Positions 1 through 9,911 are shown, numbered from the stretch's first letter. The stretch is 64,000 bases of DNA from Shewanella violacea DSS12 (GCF_000091325.1 NC_014012.1:3604500-3668499); one strand, 5' to 3'. Notes: generated by a model not told the origin, from the letters alone. Numbers and translations are program-made.

Positions 1-698
1 AGGGCAAATTCTCGCAATTTTTCAGTATCTTTATCCGCCATGGATTGAGTCATTCTGATAACGACAAAATGTCCATTGCTGGCTTCGATAAGCTCTACAT
101 GGCCCAAGGCCTTCTTACTCGCGAGCCTATTCAACACCTGAGATAAAGGCAGAATTAAGTCTGACAGAGGCGCCGCCAACACAGGGCAATGCTCGATTTT
201 AACCACTTGCTTACTCGCCTTAGCCCTAAAGCCAAGAGTGGTATGCTTAGTCTTCCTATCATAAAAGGTCGCGAGTCTGGCACGGCGACGATAATCCCAT
301 TCTTTACCTATGAGTGCCGGTGCGAGAGTCTCAGCTTCAGCCTGACCCAACTTCGCCATAAGACCGACTAAGGCATCTTGCTTATGGTTACGTTGCTTAT
401 CGATTGAAAGATGTTGCAGGTCACAACCACCACATTGGTCATAATGGGCACATTTAGGTGTGACTCGATATTGGGATGGTGTGACAATCTCTTGCAATTT
501 AGCACGAGCGTGACGCTTCTTCTGCTCGGTCAATTGCCCTTTCACGTGCTCACCGGGTAACGCCCCGGGTATGAAGACAATCTTGCCATCATGGTGAGCG
601 ATACCCGCACCTAAGTGATCGAGCTGAGTCACGTCTAAGCTTATTTTGGGTGACATTTGCTTAGAACTATTTGGTTTTGCTTTAAAAAACTGTGCCAT
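1..698 (-). CDS. rlmD: 23S rRNA (uracil-5-)-methyltransferase RlmD, C-terminal part beyond left edge
   Basis: The minus strand reads from an ATG at 698 to the window edge without a stop, so only about the first 232 residues are present. The protein begins MAQFFKAKP and has an N-terminal TRAM-type RNA-binding region (about residues 15-72). It then shows the iron-sulfur cysteines of the RlmD/RumA family: C83, C89 and C92 in [10 protein letters not shown], and a fourth Cys in the segment EHCPVL near residue 172. The family methylates U1939 of 23S rRNA with S-adenosylmethionine; the methyltransferase domain lies outside the window. It is divergent from barA, the same arrangement as in Escherichia coli, which supports both calls. 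Confidence 0.95.
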   Translation of the reverse strand, partial: MAQFFKAKPNSSKQMSPKISLDVTQLDHLGAGIAHHDGKIVFIPGALPGEHVKGQLTEQKKRHARAKLQEIVTPSQYRVTPKCAHYDQCGGCDLQHLSIDKQRNHKQDALVGLMAKLGQAEAETLAPALIGKEWDYRRRARLATFYDRKTKHTTLGFRAKASKQVVKIEHCPVLAAPLSDLILPLSQVLNRLASKKALGHVELIEASNGHFVVIRMTQSMADKDTEKLREFA

Positions 699-778
699 TC
701 AGGCCTCTAAATCGATAATAATACTGGCCAAGACCGCCCATTCTCTGGCAGTCTAGTGACACATTTGTCAACAAACTG

Positions 779-3610
779 ATGAAATCAGCTAACTTAATGA
801 ATAATGCCGATAACATGACGAAATACAGTCTCCGCTCATGGGTACTCGTACTCGCATTAGCGCCGACGATTCTAGTCGGTGTGCTACTGGGCTGCTATTT
901 TACCATAAATCGTTTCTACGAACTCGAACAAACTCTCGTAGAACAAGGCAGCAATATCATTGAGCCATTGGCGATTGCTGCGGCCATAGGCCTAGAGAAT
1001 GATGATTTCCAAAGTACCAAAAAACTGATCACAGCAATCCAACTAAATAAAGCCTCTTTAGTGCAGTTTATTGCCATTTTCGATACCCAGAATCGTGTCA
1101 TAGTCACCTCTCATCATTATAAAAACCATGAGATGATGCGTTACGGTCAACCTTTTACCAGCCTGCTTAACACTCAGCTCGAACAAGTCGGCGACAGCAT
1201 CATACTTCGCACGCCTATTTTTTCATCTGATAATGAACTTCACCTTAATACCGATGAAAATAATGATACTGAACGCCTGATCGCGACTAAGCTCGGCTAT
1301 ATAGCGGTATTAATCAATAAGGAAAATGCCCTGCTTGAGCAACATAGGGCCGCCGTTGCCGCATTTATCATGGTGTTAATCGGTGTTCAACTGAATTTAC
1401 TCTTCACCTTCAGACTGGTTAAAAACGTCACTCAACCTATCACTGAGATGGTGCGAGTAGTGGCCAAGATCCGTGAAGGAAAGCTCGATACTCGGGTAGA
1501 TGGTCACTTGATAGGTGAATTAGACCTGCTCAAACGTGGCATTAACGCCATGGCTGGCTCCCTGTCGGAATATCACGATGAGATGCAGCAAAATATCGAT
1601 CAGGCCACCTCAGATTTAAGGGAAACTTTAGAGCAGATAGAGATCCAGAACGTCGAGCTAGATCTCGCTAAGAAACGTGCGTTAGAGGCCAGTCGAATAA
1701 AATCAGAGTTCCTGGCCAACATGTCCCATGAATTAAGGACCCCGCTCAATGGCGTCATAGGCTTTGCCAAGCAGCTACTCAAGACGCCCCTGCATTCGAG
1801 TCAACAGGACTATGTTAATACCATAGAAAAGAGCGCGACTAACTTACTGGGGATCATTAATGACATCTTAGATTTCTCGAAACTCGAAGCGGGAAAAATG
1901 GTATTGGAAAATATGCCGTTCGCACTGAGAGAAACCTTAGACGATACCATTACCTTGCTATCTAATAGTGCCCGTGAGAAAGATATAGAATTAGTGGTAG
2001 ATATCGATCAGTCGATACCCGAAGACCTCTCCGGGGATGCGATGCGTTTTAGCCAGATCATCACTAATCTGGTCGGTAATGCCATCAAATTCACCGATAT
2101 TGGTAGCGTACATTTAAGACTCCAGTTGACCGAATCCACCAATGACAAGGTCAACCTAAGATGTGAAGTGATAGATACAGGTATCGGTATCGACGAGAGT
2201 CAACAGGAACTGCTTTTTCAGGCATTTGGCCAGGCAGACTCATCCATTTCCCGTCGATTTGGCGGCACGGGTCTTGGGCTTATCATCACTAAGCGACTGA
2301 TCAACCGTATGGGGGGTCAGATAGGCTGTCATTCCAAGCCTAATACCGGTTCATCCTTCTGGTTCACCCTCCCCCTCAGCACCAGTATATATCCCATAGG
2401 CCAGATACAATCTGTGGATAAACTGCTCAATAAGACAATCTTGTTACTTGAGCCAAGAGAACTGTCAAATAATACCTTAGATCGTCAGGTCAGGCATTGG
2501 GGAATGCGGCTAACTAATATTCGCTCCAGTGAGCTGCTGGCCCATCATTTCAGTCAGCACGATACTCATTATGATTATGCCCTGATCAGCAACAAGGGCC
2601 TGGATAAAGACACAAATATAGGCTCACAACTTAAAAAGATTAAAGCCAGGTGTAACTATCTTATCTTCATCGGCGGAGATCTGGAGCATGATCTCCATAG
2701 CATTCTACCTTTTGTCGATAAGGTGATGTCGGCGCCAATAGGCGAGAAGGTACTGGCTCAGACCTTGATAGATCCTCAACCTAACTCAGAGAGTCAGCAA
2801 CTTCTTAAAGAATATACACCTCCAGAGCCAATTTCCAGAGAAGCCATGAGTGTGCTGGCTGTGGATGATAACCCGGCAAATCTAAAATTAATCGATACCT
2901 TGCTGAAAGAAGTTGTCAGTCAAGTCACGGTTGTTGATAGTGGTCAGGGCGCGATTAAACAGGCTCAGGAGCGCAGTTTTGATCTCATCTTTATGGATAT
3001 ACAGATGCCAGGTACTGATGGTATTAGCGCCACGAAACAGATACGTCAGCACTCCCTCAATCGTAATACGCCAATTATTGCAGTGACGGCTCATACCATT
3101 GCCGAAGAGAGAGAGAGGATCGAACAGAGTGGTATGGATGGTTACTTACCTAAGCCCATAGATGAAGCCTCTCTTAGGAGTGTCATCAGCCGCTGGAAGA
3201 CTCGTCCCAGATTCACTCACTTCGATCACTTCACCTTAAATTGGGATCTGTGTTTAACCCAGGCGAACAATAAAACCGACTTAGCCCTAGATATGTTGAA
3301 AATGTTTGCGGAATCAATACCTGAGACTGCAGAACAGCTTCAATACTGCTTAGATAACTTCGATGATAAACAGATGCTCAGCACTATACATAAGCTACAT
3401 GGCGCGAGTTGTTACTGCGGCGTACCTACGACACAGAAACTTTGCCATGAGATAGAGTCGAGGTTAAAATTGGGATCTGGTATCGCCGAGGTGGAACCTG
3501 AAATACTAGAGTTACTTGATGAACTAACTAAGGTAGAATCGGCAGCAAATCAAGTGTTATCACAGTTATCAACGGACGTATTAGATGACAAACAAGCCCG
3601 GCTTCTTTAA
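779..3610 (+). CDS. barA: Hybrid sensor histidine kinase BarA
   Basis: This is a 943-residue inner-membrane tripartite sensor kinase. Two membrane segments (about 22-46 and 192-213) flank a periplasmic sensor region and are followed by a HAMP linker. The HisKA box contains H317 in NMSHELRTPLNG. The ATPase has the N box (NLVGNAIKFT), DTGIGI and GGTGLGL. A receiver domain carries the phospho-acceptor D740 in FMDIQMPG, and the C-terminal HPt domain has H871 in HKLHGAS. BarA normally phosphorylates the response regulator UvrY, leading to CsrB/C small RNAs and carbon-storage control. The first ATG is given, but an ATG at 815 (MTKYSLRSW) matches the E. coli N-terminus better, and neither has a clear ribosome binding site. 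It lies next to divergent rlmD, and its end overlaps the next gene by 26 bases. Confidence 0.96.
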   Translation: MKSANLMNNADNMTKYSLRSWVLVLALAPTILVGVLLGCYFTINRFYELEQTLVEQGSNIIEPLAIAAAIGLENDDFQSTKKLITAIQLNKASLVQFIAIFDTQNRVIVTSHHYKNHEMMRYGQPFTSLLNTQLEQVGDSIILRTPIFSSDNELHLNTDENNDTERLIATKLGYIAVLINKENALLEQHRAAVAAFIMVLIGVQLNLLFTFRLVKNVTQPITEMVRVVAKIREGKLDTRVDGHLIGELDLLKRGINAMAGSLSEYHDEMQQNIDQATSDLRETLEQIEIQNVELDLAKKRALEASRIKSEFLANMSHELRTPLNGVIGFAKQLLKTPLHSSQQDYVNTIEKSATNLLGIINDILDFSKLEAGKMVLENMPFALRETLDDTITLLSNSAREKDIELVVDIDQSIPEDLSGDAMRFSQIITNLVGNAIKFTDIGSVHLRLQLTESTNDKVNLRCEVIDTGIGIDESQQELLFQAFGQADSSISRRFGGTGLGLIITKRLINRMGGQIGCHSKPNTGSSFWFTLPLSTSIYPIGQIQSVDKLLNKTILLLEPRELSNNTLDRQVRHWGMRLTNIRSSELLAHHFSQHDTHYDYALISNKGLDKDTNIGSQLKKIKARCNYLIFIGGDLEHDLHSILPFVDKVMSAPIGEKVLAQTLIDPQPNSESQQLLKEYTPPEPISREAMSVLAVDDNPANLKLIDTLLKEVVSQVTVVDSGQGAIKQAQERSFDLIFMDIQMPGTDGISATKQIRQHSLNRNTPIIAVTAHTIAEERERIEQSGMDGYLPKPIDEASLRSVISRWKTRPRFTHFDHFTLNWDLCLTQANNKTDLALDMLKMFAESIPETAEQLQYCLDNFDDKQMLSTIHKLHGASCYCGVPTTQKLCHEIESRLKLGSGIAEVEPEILELLDELTKVESAANQVLSQLSTDVLDDKQARLL

Positions 3611-4190
3611 ACGTGTAAAAGCGTTAGACTTGCAACAGAAAAAAGTATTCGCCATCGCATTGTGCCAACGTATGCTACCTAACTATCAACTTTTTTCAGA
3701 GGTGTGTGAGTTTGGTGACCCACAAGTGCTAGACACTGCACTTAGCTTACTATGGCAATCTATCTACGACAAAAAGTTAAAGCTCAATATTGATATCTAC
3801 CTAGAAAGATTAGAGCTAAACACTCCGGATCCTGCCAACTTCGATGCATATGGGGTTTACCCAGCCATGGATGCAAGCACTGCGATTATCGCGCTCTTGA
3901 GTGCAATACAAGGTAAAGTCGAAGAAGATATCGTCAATATCAGTAAACTTTCTTCAAGCACAGTCGCCAACTACATAGAAGCGATTTCAGATGTTGACCT
4001 TGACGAAGAAGCATTCGATGACTACATTTTTAATCATGAAGTCATGGTTGAAGAAAAAGAGCTCCAAGGCACACTACTTCAACTGATTGAAGATAATCCT
4101 AAGTTAAATGCCGACTTTGTAAAGTCGTTGCGAAAAGAGATCATTGAGGCCGGCGTATCGAACATAGGCATAGGACTGCCTGAGAGCTAA
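3585..4190 (+). CDS. DUF416 family protein, YjaG-like
   Basis: This 201-residue soluble, probably all-helical protein begins MTNKPGFFKRV. Length and sequence fit the YjaG/DUF416 family, conserved in gamma-proteobacteria and without a known biochemical function. Recognisable parts are the N-terminal LCQRMLPNYQLF segment, the central AMDASTAI segment and the acidic C-terminal half. The start lies 26 bases inside the end of barA, so the two genes are probably cotranscribed and perhaps translationally coupled. No signal peptide or membrane segment is visible. Confidence 0.85.
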   Translation: MTNKPGFFKRVKALDLQQKKVFAIALCQRMLPNYQLFSEVCEFGDPQVLDTALSLLWQSIYDKKLKLNIDIYLERLELNTPDPANFDAYGVYPAMDASTAIIALLSAIQGKVEEDIVNISKLSSSTVANYIEAISDVDLDEEAFDDYIFNHEVMVEEKELQGTLLQLIEDNPKLNADFVKSLRKEIIEAGVSNIGIGLPES

Positions 4191-4203
4191 GCTATACCTA
4201 GCC

Positions 4204-4425
4204 ATGAGAAAATTGATTTATGAAGGCCATATTCTGATTAATTCAGAAGGCCAGACAGATACTTGGAAACTCACCATAGGTGAGAAAACCAGTGTGGGTT
4301 CTCTGTTTGAGTTAAGAAGACAGATCAACTTTTTTCAAGAACTCGGTGTTCTCCCTCCAATGAGAGACAATATGCCTGCCGAGGAGTCCAAGATAAAGCG
4401 CTCTAAAAAGAGGCTAGGTAAATAA
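4204..4425 (+). CDS. Small conserved-looking protein of unknown function
   Basis: This is a 73-residue protein starting 13 bases after the DUF416 gene stop, in the same direction, so probably the last gene of the barA-DUF416 unit. The N-terminal half looks like a small beta fold (YEGHILINSEGQ, DTWKLTI). The C-terminus is strongly basic (KIKRSKKRLGK), which could fit nucleic-acid binding, but that is only a guess. I do not recognise the family. The ordinary codon use and tight spacing argue that it is real. Confidence 0.6.
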   Translation: MRKLIYEGHILINSEGQTDTWKLTIGEKTSVGSLFELRRQINFFQELGVLPPMRDNMPAEESKIKRSKKRLGK

Positions 4426-4438
4426 AACAAACACAAGC

Positions 4439-4457
4439 AGCCTTATGATATAAGGCT
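4439..4457 (+). terminator. Weak hairpin after the small gene
   Basis: An inverted repeat AGCCTTA-TGATA-TAAGGCT lies just downstream of the stop at 4425. It has no T-tract, so termination is only a possibility. Confidence 0.3.
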
Positions 4458-4672
4458 TAATAGCCTAGTTCGCCATACTTGAGAGTATTTGTTCTAGGCT
4501 CGCTTATCCAAAAGATAAACTCCTGTCACTAGATACAATTCATGGGTACTTACTCGCTTCCTAAGCCACTACAGCCAGTCGTGTTCTTATTGTCCCCTAG
4601 AATACAGAATGAAAAACTCGTCACTATTTACCCTAGATAAAAATAAAATTGAACATAATTCACTCAAAGCTT

Positions 4673-4692
4673 TACTGTATATAAAATCAGTA
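4673..4692 (+). promoter_or_regulatory. LexA (SOS) box 1 upstream of recN
   Basis: The 20-mer from 4673 has the CTG-N10-CAG core (4675-4690) with flanking TA on both sides, a close match to the gamma-proteobacterial LexA operator TACTGTATATNNNNNCAGTA. It lies about 40 bases before the recN start. Confidence 0.9.
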
Positions 4693-4694
4693 TA

Positions 4695-4714
4695 TACTGT
4701 TTAAAAACACAGTA
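4695..4714 (+). promoter_or_regulatory. LexA (SOS) box 2 upstream of recN
   Basis: A second CTG-N10-CAG core (4697-4712) with flanking TA follows two bases after box 1. The two operators are 22 bases apart centre to centre, about two helical turns, so LexA dimers could sit on the same face. Tandem operators before recN are also known in E. coli. Confidence 0.9.
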
Positions 4715-4731
4715 CATTAGAGGGTGTCATT

Positions 4732-6399
4732 ATGCTTTGCCAACTCACCATCAATAATTTTGCCATCGTCCGCTTTCTGGAGCTGGACTTCAAACCTGGG
4801 ATGACCAGTATTACAGGTGAAACCGGTGCGGGTAAATCCATCGCAATTGATGCCCTGGGCCTGTGCCTAGGTAACAGAGCCGATGCTGGCACAGTAAGGC
4901 CTGGTGCGACGAAAGCTGAAGTCAGTGCCAGATTCTCCTTAAATGACATTCCGATTGCCAAACGTTGGCTCGAAGATAATGATCTCGACCAGGATAATGA
5001 TTGCATACTCAGGCGCACAGTTGGCAGTGATGGTCGCTCTAGGGCATACATCAATGGTAATCCTGTGCCATTATCACAGGCTAAGAATCTTGGCCAACTG
5101 CTTATAGGTATTCACGGTCAGCATGCCCACCATGCCATGCTCAAGAGTGAACATCAGCTTACTCTGTTAGACAGTTACGCCAATCATAAAATGCTACTGG
5201 ATACAGTCACGGCAGGCTATCAACGCTGTAAACTGATAGAGAAGGAGCTTAAGGTCTTAACTCAGTCACAACAAGAGCGTATCTCTCGAAAGCAGCTACT
5301 CCAGTACCAAGTTGAAGAGCTAGATGAATTTAACCTTTCTGCTGGTGAATTTGAGGAGATAGAGGCTGAGCACAAGAAACTCGCCAATGGCACAGCCTTG
5401 GTCGAGGCCTGTAAAAATGAGTTGTTCATCTTGCAGGAAAATGATCAGGGCAGCGTCGAATCCTTGATCAATGCGGGTATCACTCAAGCCCATGAGCTCG
5501 AGTCATATGATCCTCTGCTGAAAAATGTCGTTAGCATGCTAAATGAAGCCCTTATTCAAGTTCAAGAGAGCAGCAGCGAGCTGGAGAATTACTTAGCAGG
5601 ATTGGAACTGGATCCGGAACATTTTACCCACTTAGAGCTGAGATTATCCAAAACCATGGAGTTGGCGCGTAAACATCACGTCAGCCCGAACGAGCTAGCC
5701 GCTCACCATCTCACACTTAGAACTGAGCTAAGCTCCCTAGATTCTGACGAAGAAGCCTTAGACGAACTCAGACAACAAGTTGCCGCCAGTAAAGACAGCT
5801 ATTTGGTACATGCCAAAAAACTCAGTCAGAGTCGTAGTCGTTATGCCAAAGAGCTAGACAAGCAAGTCACTCAATCTATCCATGAATTGAACATGCCGAA
5901 GGGAAAATTTACTATTTCGGTCACATTCAATGAAGAACTCAATTCCCCCAATGGCTGTGACACCATAGAGTTTCTCGTCACCACTAACCCAGGGCAACCT
6001 CTTCAGCCACTGTCGAAGGTAGCATCCGGTGGTGAGCTATCAAGAATAGGCTTAGGTATCCAAGTTATCACAGCCAAAAAAGTTTCGACCCCAACGCTCA
6101 TTTTCGATGAAGTCGATGTAGGTATTTCAGGAGCGACTGCGGCCGTTGTTGGACGTATGCTGAGAAAATTAGGCGACTCGACTCAAGTGCTGTGTGTCAC
6201 CCACCTACCTCAAGTTGCCGGTAACGGACACCAACACATGTTTGTCGACAAGAAGACTAAGGCTGGAAAGACTGAAACATCCATGACGCCATTGGACAGA
6301 AATCAACGCATCGAAGAGTTGGCCCGCTTACTGGGCGGCGATGAGATCACTAGCAATACATTAGCAAACGCTAAGGAGCTGTTATACCAAACGGTATAA
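4732..6399 (+). CDS. recN: DNA repair protein RecN
   Basis: RecN is a 555-residue SMC-like ATPase that acts at DNA double-strand breaks. The Walker A motif GETGAGKS is at residues 29-36. A long coiled-coil middle (about 150-370) is followed by the ABC signature region VASGGELSRIG and Walker B LIFDEVDVG, with D459 and E460. The length is typical of the family. Two LexA boxes directly upstream indicate strong SOS induction. The start ATG has a plausible site GAGGGTG 5 bases upstream. Confidence 0.97.
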   Translation: MLCQLTINNFAIVRFLELDFKPGMTSITGETGAGKSIAIDALGLCLGNRADAGTVRPGATKAEVSARFSLNDIPIAKRWLEDNDLDQDNDCILRRTVGSDGRSRAYINGNPVPLSQAKNLGQLLIGIHGQHAHHAMLKSEHQLTLLDSYANHKMLLDTVTAGYQRCKLIEKELKVLTQSQQERISRKQLLQYQVEELDEFNLSAGEFEEIEAEHKKLANGTALVEACKNELFILQENDQGSVESLINAGITQAHELESYDPLLKNVVSMLNEALIQVQESSSELENYLAGLELDPEHFTHLELRLSKTMELARKHHVSPNELAAHHLTLRTELSSLDSDEEALDELRQQVAASKDSYLVHAKKLSQSRSRYAKELDKQVTQSIHELNMPKGKFTISVTFNEELNSPNGCDTIEFLVTTNPGQPLQPLSKVASGGELSRIGLGIQVITAKKVSTPTLIFDEVDVGISGATAAVVGRMLRKLGDSTQVLCVTHLPQVAGNGHQHMFVDKKTKAGKTETSMTPLDRNQRIEELARLLGGDEITSNTLANAKELLYQTV

Positions 6400-6411
6400 T
6401 ACCTATTGGTA
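6385..6411. repeat. Dispersed ATACC/GGTAT palindrome, copy at the recN end
   Basis: TACCAA-AC-GGTAT-A-ATACC-TA-TTGGTA can fold into an imperfect hairpin that overlaps the last recN codons. Related perfect palindromes occur at 47869-47882 and 58310-58323. It may serve as a weak terminator, as no T-tract follows. Confidence 0.5.
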
Positions 6412-6534
6412 GTATAAACACGATTATCTACACAGGTAAATTGGATATAGATCTTGCCTTGGTCTATATTTTCCTTAGAGTCATTAGGTTAATGGCTTTA
6501 AGGAAACGAGCTAATCGGTAATAAGGCAAGGGAT

Positions 6535-7305
6535 ATGAATTATCTACTGAACACATGGAAAAGTGCGACTACCCTCTCTGTTTTTATAGTCACTAAAGCG
6601 CTTCATTTAGTCGCTTATCTGCTGCTTATTTTCACACTACCCAGTCAGGCTGATGGCAGCTTTTACGGTCATACGACAGTCACCACAGATCATAGAGCCT
6701 ATGGGGTATCTTTGACTCAGACAGACCCTGCCGTACAGGTGCTCGCTGGATACGATGTCGGTAATGGTTTCTATCTGGGTACCTTCGTTTCGACATTCAA
6801 TTTTATCGATGATGCCAGTCCCTTTGAGGCTGGTGAGAATCTGGAGACCGATGTTTATATTGGCTACCGACATCTATTCAACGAAAACGTGTATCTATCC
6901 GTCACCCTGTATCAATACCTTATTCAGGGCTCCAATGCTGCAGATATCAGCCTGGACTTTACCGAGCTGATGTTTGACCTATACACCCCCTACGGCCAAT
7001 TCTCTTTTAGCCATACATTAAATAATATTTTAGGAGACTTGAGTCAAGCTAAGGCCTACCGAGTGGAATACAACAAGTCGCTTGCACTCTGGGACAGCGG
7101 AGTAAGTTTAGATATGCAGCTAGGATGGTGGGATACCAAGAAGGCTCTGGGCGATGCTTATACCTATTTCAATTTGGGAATAAGCAGTCCCATAGGTCCA
7201 GTAACTGCGTGCATCACTTATAATGGTACTAATAATGCGGGGCAAGACCTATTTGGCCATATCGCAGATCCCACCTTCTTTGCCAAAGTCACCTGGACAT
7301 TTTAG
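6535..7305 (+). CDS. TorF-family putative porin, outer-membrane beta-barrel (TIGR02001-like)
   Basis: This 256-residue protein has a hydrophobic N-terminal export signal ending near PSQADGSF (about residue 40), so it is secreted. The mature part alternates polar and aromatic residues in short strands (FYLGTFVSTFNF, ETDVYIGYRHLF, VYLSVTLYQY). It ends in phenylalanine (KVTWTF), as outer-membrane barrels do. The arrangement GYDVGNGFYLGTFVS with a later DVYIGY block resembles the TIGR02001/TorF family, whose substrate is not known. It stands alone between recN and the decayed HEPN gene. The first ATG gives an unusually long n-region, so a later start is possible. Confidence 0.7.
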   Translation: MNYLLNTWKSATTLSVFIVTKALHLVAYLLLIFTLPSQADGSFYGHTTVTTDHRAYGVSLTQTDPAVQVLAGYDVGNGFYLGTFVSTFNFIDDASPFEAGENLETDVYIGYRHLFNENVYLSVTLYQYLIQGSNAADISLDFTELMFDLYTPYGQFSFSHTLNNILGDLSQAKAYRVEYNKSLALWDSGVSLDMQLGWWDTKKALGDAYTYFNLGISSPIGPVTACITYNGTNNAGQDLFGHIADPTFFAKVTWTF

Positions 7306-7457
7306 CTTCCCCCGAGAGGCTATAACCAAGAGTCACTTGTAAGGCTAAATAGCCAGCATCGACCTTATAGGTTAAAGCTAGCTCTGACGCTCACTAGCAT
7401 CATTTGTCTCTCTTGGCAGACCAATACGTCTAATAGCTTCCGCCCGTCGCTTCAGTC

Positions 7458-7706
7458 ATTACCACCCCTTTTATTACAATCTTGAGTATCTTCCTGCGCT
7501 AAGTAATGACTTGCCTCTAGTCAGTCTTTCACTTCACCAAGGATAAACTTGTCTGCGTCATACAAAATCACGCCTTCCCCCTTAATGTCGATATACAGGT
7601 ACTGACTTTTATGGATACACTTATTTGATAAAGCTGATGTCTGAGGCGCTCACGGGGTTCCATCACTACAAGCAGATAAAAGCTGCCATCAAAGAATTGC
7701 AAACTG
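7458..7706 (-). pseudogene. Decayed C-terminal part of a nucleotidyltransferase/HEPN gene
   Basis: Reading the minus strand with frameshifts gives family-like blocks: GSFYLLVVME near 7690-7660, where the active family has a GSDxDLLV type DxD motif. Then comes SQYLYIDIKGEGVILYD at about 7607-7557, like YFxDIKxEGxLLYDSG of MNT/HEPN proteins, then GEVKD, a stop, and LEASHYLAQED, like the start of the HEPN domain. Stops and shifts make it non-functional. The matching N-terminal part lies at 11006-11166 on the same strand, so the two look like halves of one gene. Family recognition is from memory and was not searched. Confidence 0.65.
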
Positions 7707-7959
7707 TAGTCACGGCACATAGCAGTTAATAGACTTATAACTCGGGCAGATGGCGAGGGCGGTTGTCATTTTAATGGGGGTTAATCCTAATGGAGCGCCT
7801 GAAGGAAGCAGGACACGGAAATCTGATGAGCAATAAAAGTGCCTAGCTGGTGTTGATTCCATCTGCAGCCTGGCGGAGGAGTTTAACTTGGGAACACTAA
7901 AGATCAAAAGATAGAATATGCGCACTTTTCTTCCCTAGACTTAATACCAATAAAATTTC
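7707..7959. other. Intergenic stretch without a recognisable gene
   Basis: Between the decayed HEPN fragment and the araC-type gene I see no convincing gene, RNA or strong hairpin. A 71-codon minus-strand reading frame at 7710-7925 has no ribosome binding site or family resemblance and was not called. Confidence 0.5.
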
Positions 7960-8766
7960 TCAGAGTTCATGATATTGGTGATTTCCATTAGCTCTGAACT
8001 GCTGCGGTGTGGTATCGAAATACACTTTAAATGCTTTGATATAGGAAGAGTCATTTTGGTAGCCAATCTTATCGGCAATGGCTTGTATCGTTAGATTTTC
8101 GTCTAGTAATGATAATGAGTATATTAATCGTAGATGTTGTCGCCACAGAGGAAATGAGGTCTTAAATTCTTTTACAAAAAGTCGCGATAGGGTTCGCTCT
8201 GAGGCTCCTACTTTCTCTCCCCACATTTTTAGTGACCAATCTAAAGCAGGCCTTTCGGTCAAGTAATCAAAAATGAGCTTTAAGCGTCTGTCTTGGGGTA
8301 ATAATAATTGGAATGTAAACACTTCATCCCTAAGGATTTGATCATGTAGAACTTCTAAAAGGTGTAATAGTTCATCCTGATTGTCTGCCACCAGAGCCTT
8401 TCTGCGGATCTCTTGTAGTAACTCCTTGAGGAAAGGTGTCAAAGAGATGCTACGAACCTGCATGCTATAGGTTTTACAAAATTTTGGATTGATATAAATA
8501 CCAATGAAGCTTGTATTGGATAGTGCTATTGACTGATGTTCAAGGGTTGCAGGAACAAATAAGGCTGAAGTATGAGGGACAAGGTGTTGATAGTATTCCG
8601 ATTCAGTTTGAAGTAAGCCTTTAATCGGAAATATCACCTGATGCCAATCATGATGATGCCTGGTATCGACATAACCTTTAGGCATTTCAATTGTCTTGAC
8701 CAAAGCGGGTGACCTTGGGTTGGCAGCCATCATCTCATTGGCTGATATAGTTTGACGGTTTGACAT
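7960..8766 (-). CDS. AraC family transcriptional regulator
   Basis: This cytoplasmic regulator has an N-terminal cupin-like sensor region (HHHDWHQVIFPIKG near residue 38) and a C-terminal pair of helix-turn-helix motifs (WGEKVGASERTLSRLFVKEF and IQAIADKIGYQNDSSYIKAF). It ends with TTPQQFR, the usual AraC C-terminal pattern. The ATG at 8766 (MSNRQTISANEM) was chosen because AAGGA lies 9 bases upstream; upstream in-frame ATGs at 8784 and 8817 lack a site. It yields 268 residues. It is divergent from the amidotransferase-MOSC group and may regulate it. It lies inside the apparent insertion in the HEPN gene. Confidence 0.88.
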   Translation of the reverse strand: MSNRQTISANEMMAANPRSPALVKTIEMPKGYVDTRHHHDWHQVIFPIKGLLQTESEYYQHLVPHTSALFVPATLEHQSIALSNTSFIGIYINPKFCKTYSMQVRSISLTPFLKELLQEIRRKALVADNQDELLHLLEVLHDQILRDEVFTFQLLLPQDRRLKLIFDYLTERPALDWSLKMWGEKVGASERTLSRLFVKEFKTSFPLWRQHLRLIYSLSLLDENLTIQAIADKIGYQNDSSYIKAFKVYFDTTPQQFRANGNHQYHEL

Positions 8767-9179
8767 GGTTATATGTCCTTTCATCCTTATCAAGTCAAGG
8801 GATGACGAGACTAGCATATTAAGTAATTAGCACAAGGCGTCGACGATATCGGCCAACTGATACATAGATCTGCCATCTTAACAGGCTACCAAGATGGTCC
8901 TGAACGGTATCTCGCTATTAGCTATGTGGTTAACAAGGTAAGTAAGCAAATCCTCAAGCCATCTATTTATGTGATCCAGTTATGACTTATCCCGAGAAAT
9001 GCGGCATTCCCACTACAGCTCGTTTAAATCATTCAAGCTTGGCATCACAGCCTTATGACTATAACTCATTCATTTGAGCCCGAGTTGACGGGTTAGCACT
9101 GTTATTTGTCTTTTTGTCATTATCCCGCCACTGATTTACCCAGCTATCATGGTCCTACTTACAAACCACTGGAGAATGT
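8767..9179. other. Divergent intergenic region between araC-type gene and amidotransferase gene
   Basis: About 410 bases hold the promoters of both divergent genes by position. I could not pick a reliable -35/-10 pair or an operator. A good ribosome binding site (GGAG, 6 bases before 9180) closes the region. Confidence 0.5.
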
Positions 9180-9911
9180 ATGAAGTTCCATTTTGTTATT
9201 CATGAAGCTTTTGAAGGTGCTGGGTATTTTGAATACTGGTTGCATAAACGTGGTTATCAGAGCAGTTACTCCCGTGTCTATCTTGGACAGCCTCTCCCCA
9301 ATGATGCCAAGAACTTTGATTGCTTAATTATATTAGGCGGCCCACAAAATCCATCTACAAGTATCGCAGAATGTTCATATTTTGATTCGGCAAGAGAACA
9401 GGCACTGATCCGCAATGCACATGATGATAGTAAAGCAGTTATTGGCGTTTGCCTTGGTGCTCAACTAATCGGAGAAGCACTGGGTGCTCAATATGAAAAA
9501 AGTCCACAAACAGAAATTGGCTATTTCCCGATCAAATTAACTCTAGAGGGGATTAATGACCCATTACTTGAGGCATTTGGTTTATCAGAGGTCGTAGGAC
9601 ACTGGCATAAGGATATGCCAGGGCTCACTGATTCAGCCAAAGTATTAGCGGTAAGTGAGGGATGCCCAAGACAAATTATTTGTTACTCAGACTTGGTCTA
9701 TGGATTTCAATGCCATCTTGAGTTTATCAACTCCGACTTGCCAGATTTGATAGAGCAGAGTTCAGAGGATTTTTCTACCCGTGACAAGCATAGATTAGTG
9801 CAGTCAGAATCAAGAATACTCGATACGCCGACAAGCCATATGAACCAATTACTAGGCATTTTTTTAGACAAACTGGTAGCAACTTACTTAAAAAATAGGA
9901 TTAAGATATGA
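9180..9911 (+). CDS. Class I glutamine amidotransferase-like protein
   Basis: This 243-residue protein has the triad landmarks of class I amidotransferases: an LILGGPQNP oxyanion-type loop, the nucleophile Cys in GVCLGAQLIGEALG (about residue 93), and a His-Glu pair in GFQCHLEF (about residue 180). It may release ammonia from glutamine or hydrolyse gamma-glutamyl compounds; the partner and substrate are not shown by the sequence. The stop overlaps the next start (ATGA at 9908-9911), so this is an operon with the 80-residue gene and probably the MOSC gene. The gene looks A+T-richer than the rib block, in line with transfer. Confidence 0.82.
   Translation: MKFHFVIHEAFEGAGYFEYWLHKRGYQSSYSRVYLGQPLPNDAKNFDCLIILGGPQNPSTSIAECSYFDSAREQALIRNAHDDSKAVIGVCLGAQLIGEALGAQYEKSPQTEIGYFPIKLTLEGINDPLLEAFGLSEVVGHWHKDMPGLTDSAKVLAVSEGCPRQIICYSDLVYGFQCHLEFINSDLPDLIEQSSEDFSTRDKHRLVQSESRILDTPTSHMNQLLGIFLDKLVATYLKNRIKI

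Noticed and set aside
7710..7925. 71-codon minus-strand gene
   Set aside because: No start signal and no family resemblance; it lies in decayed or inserted DNA.
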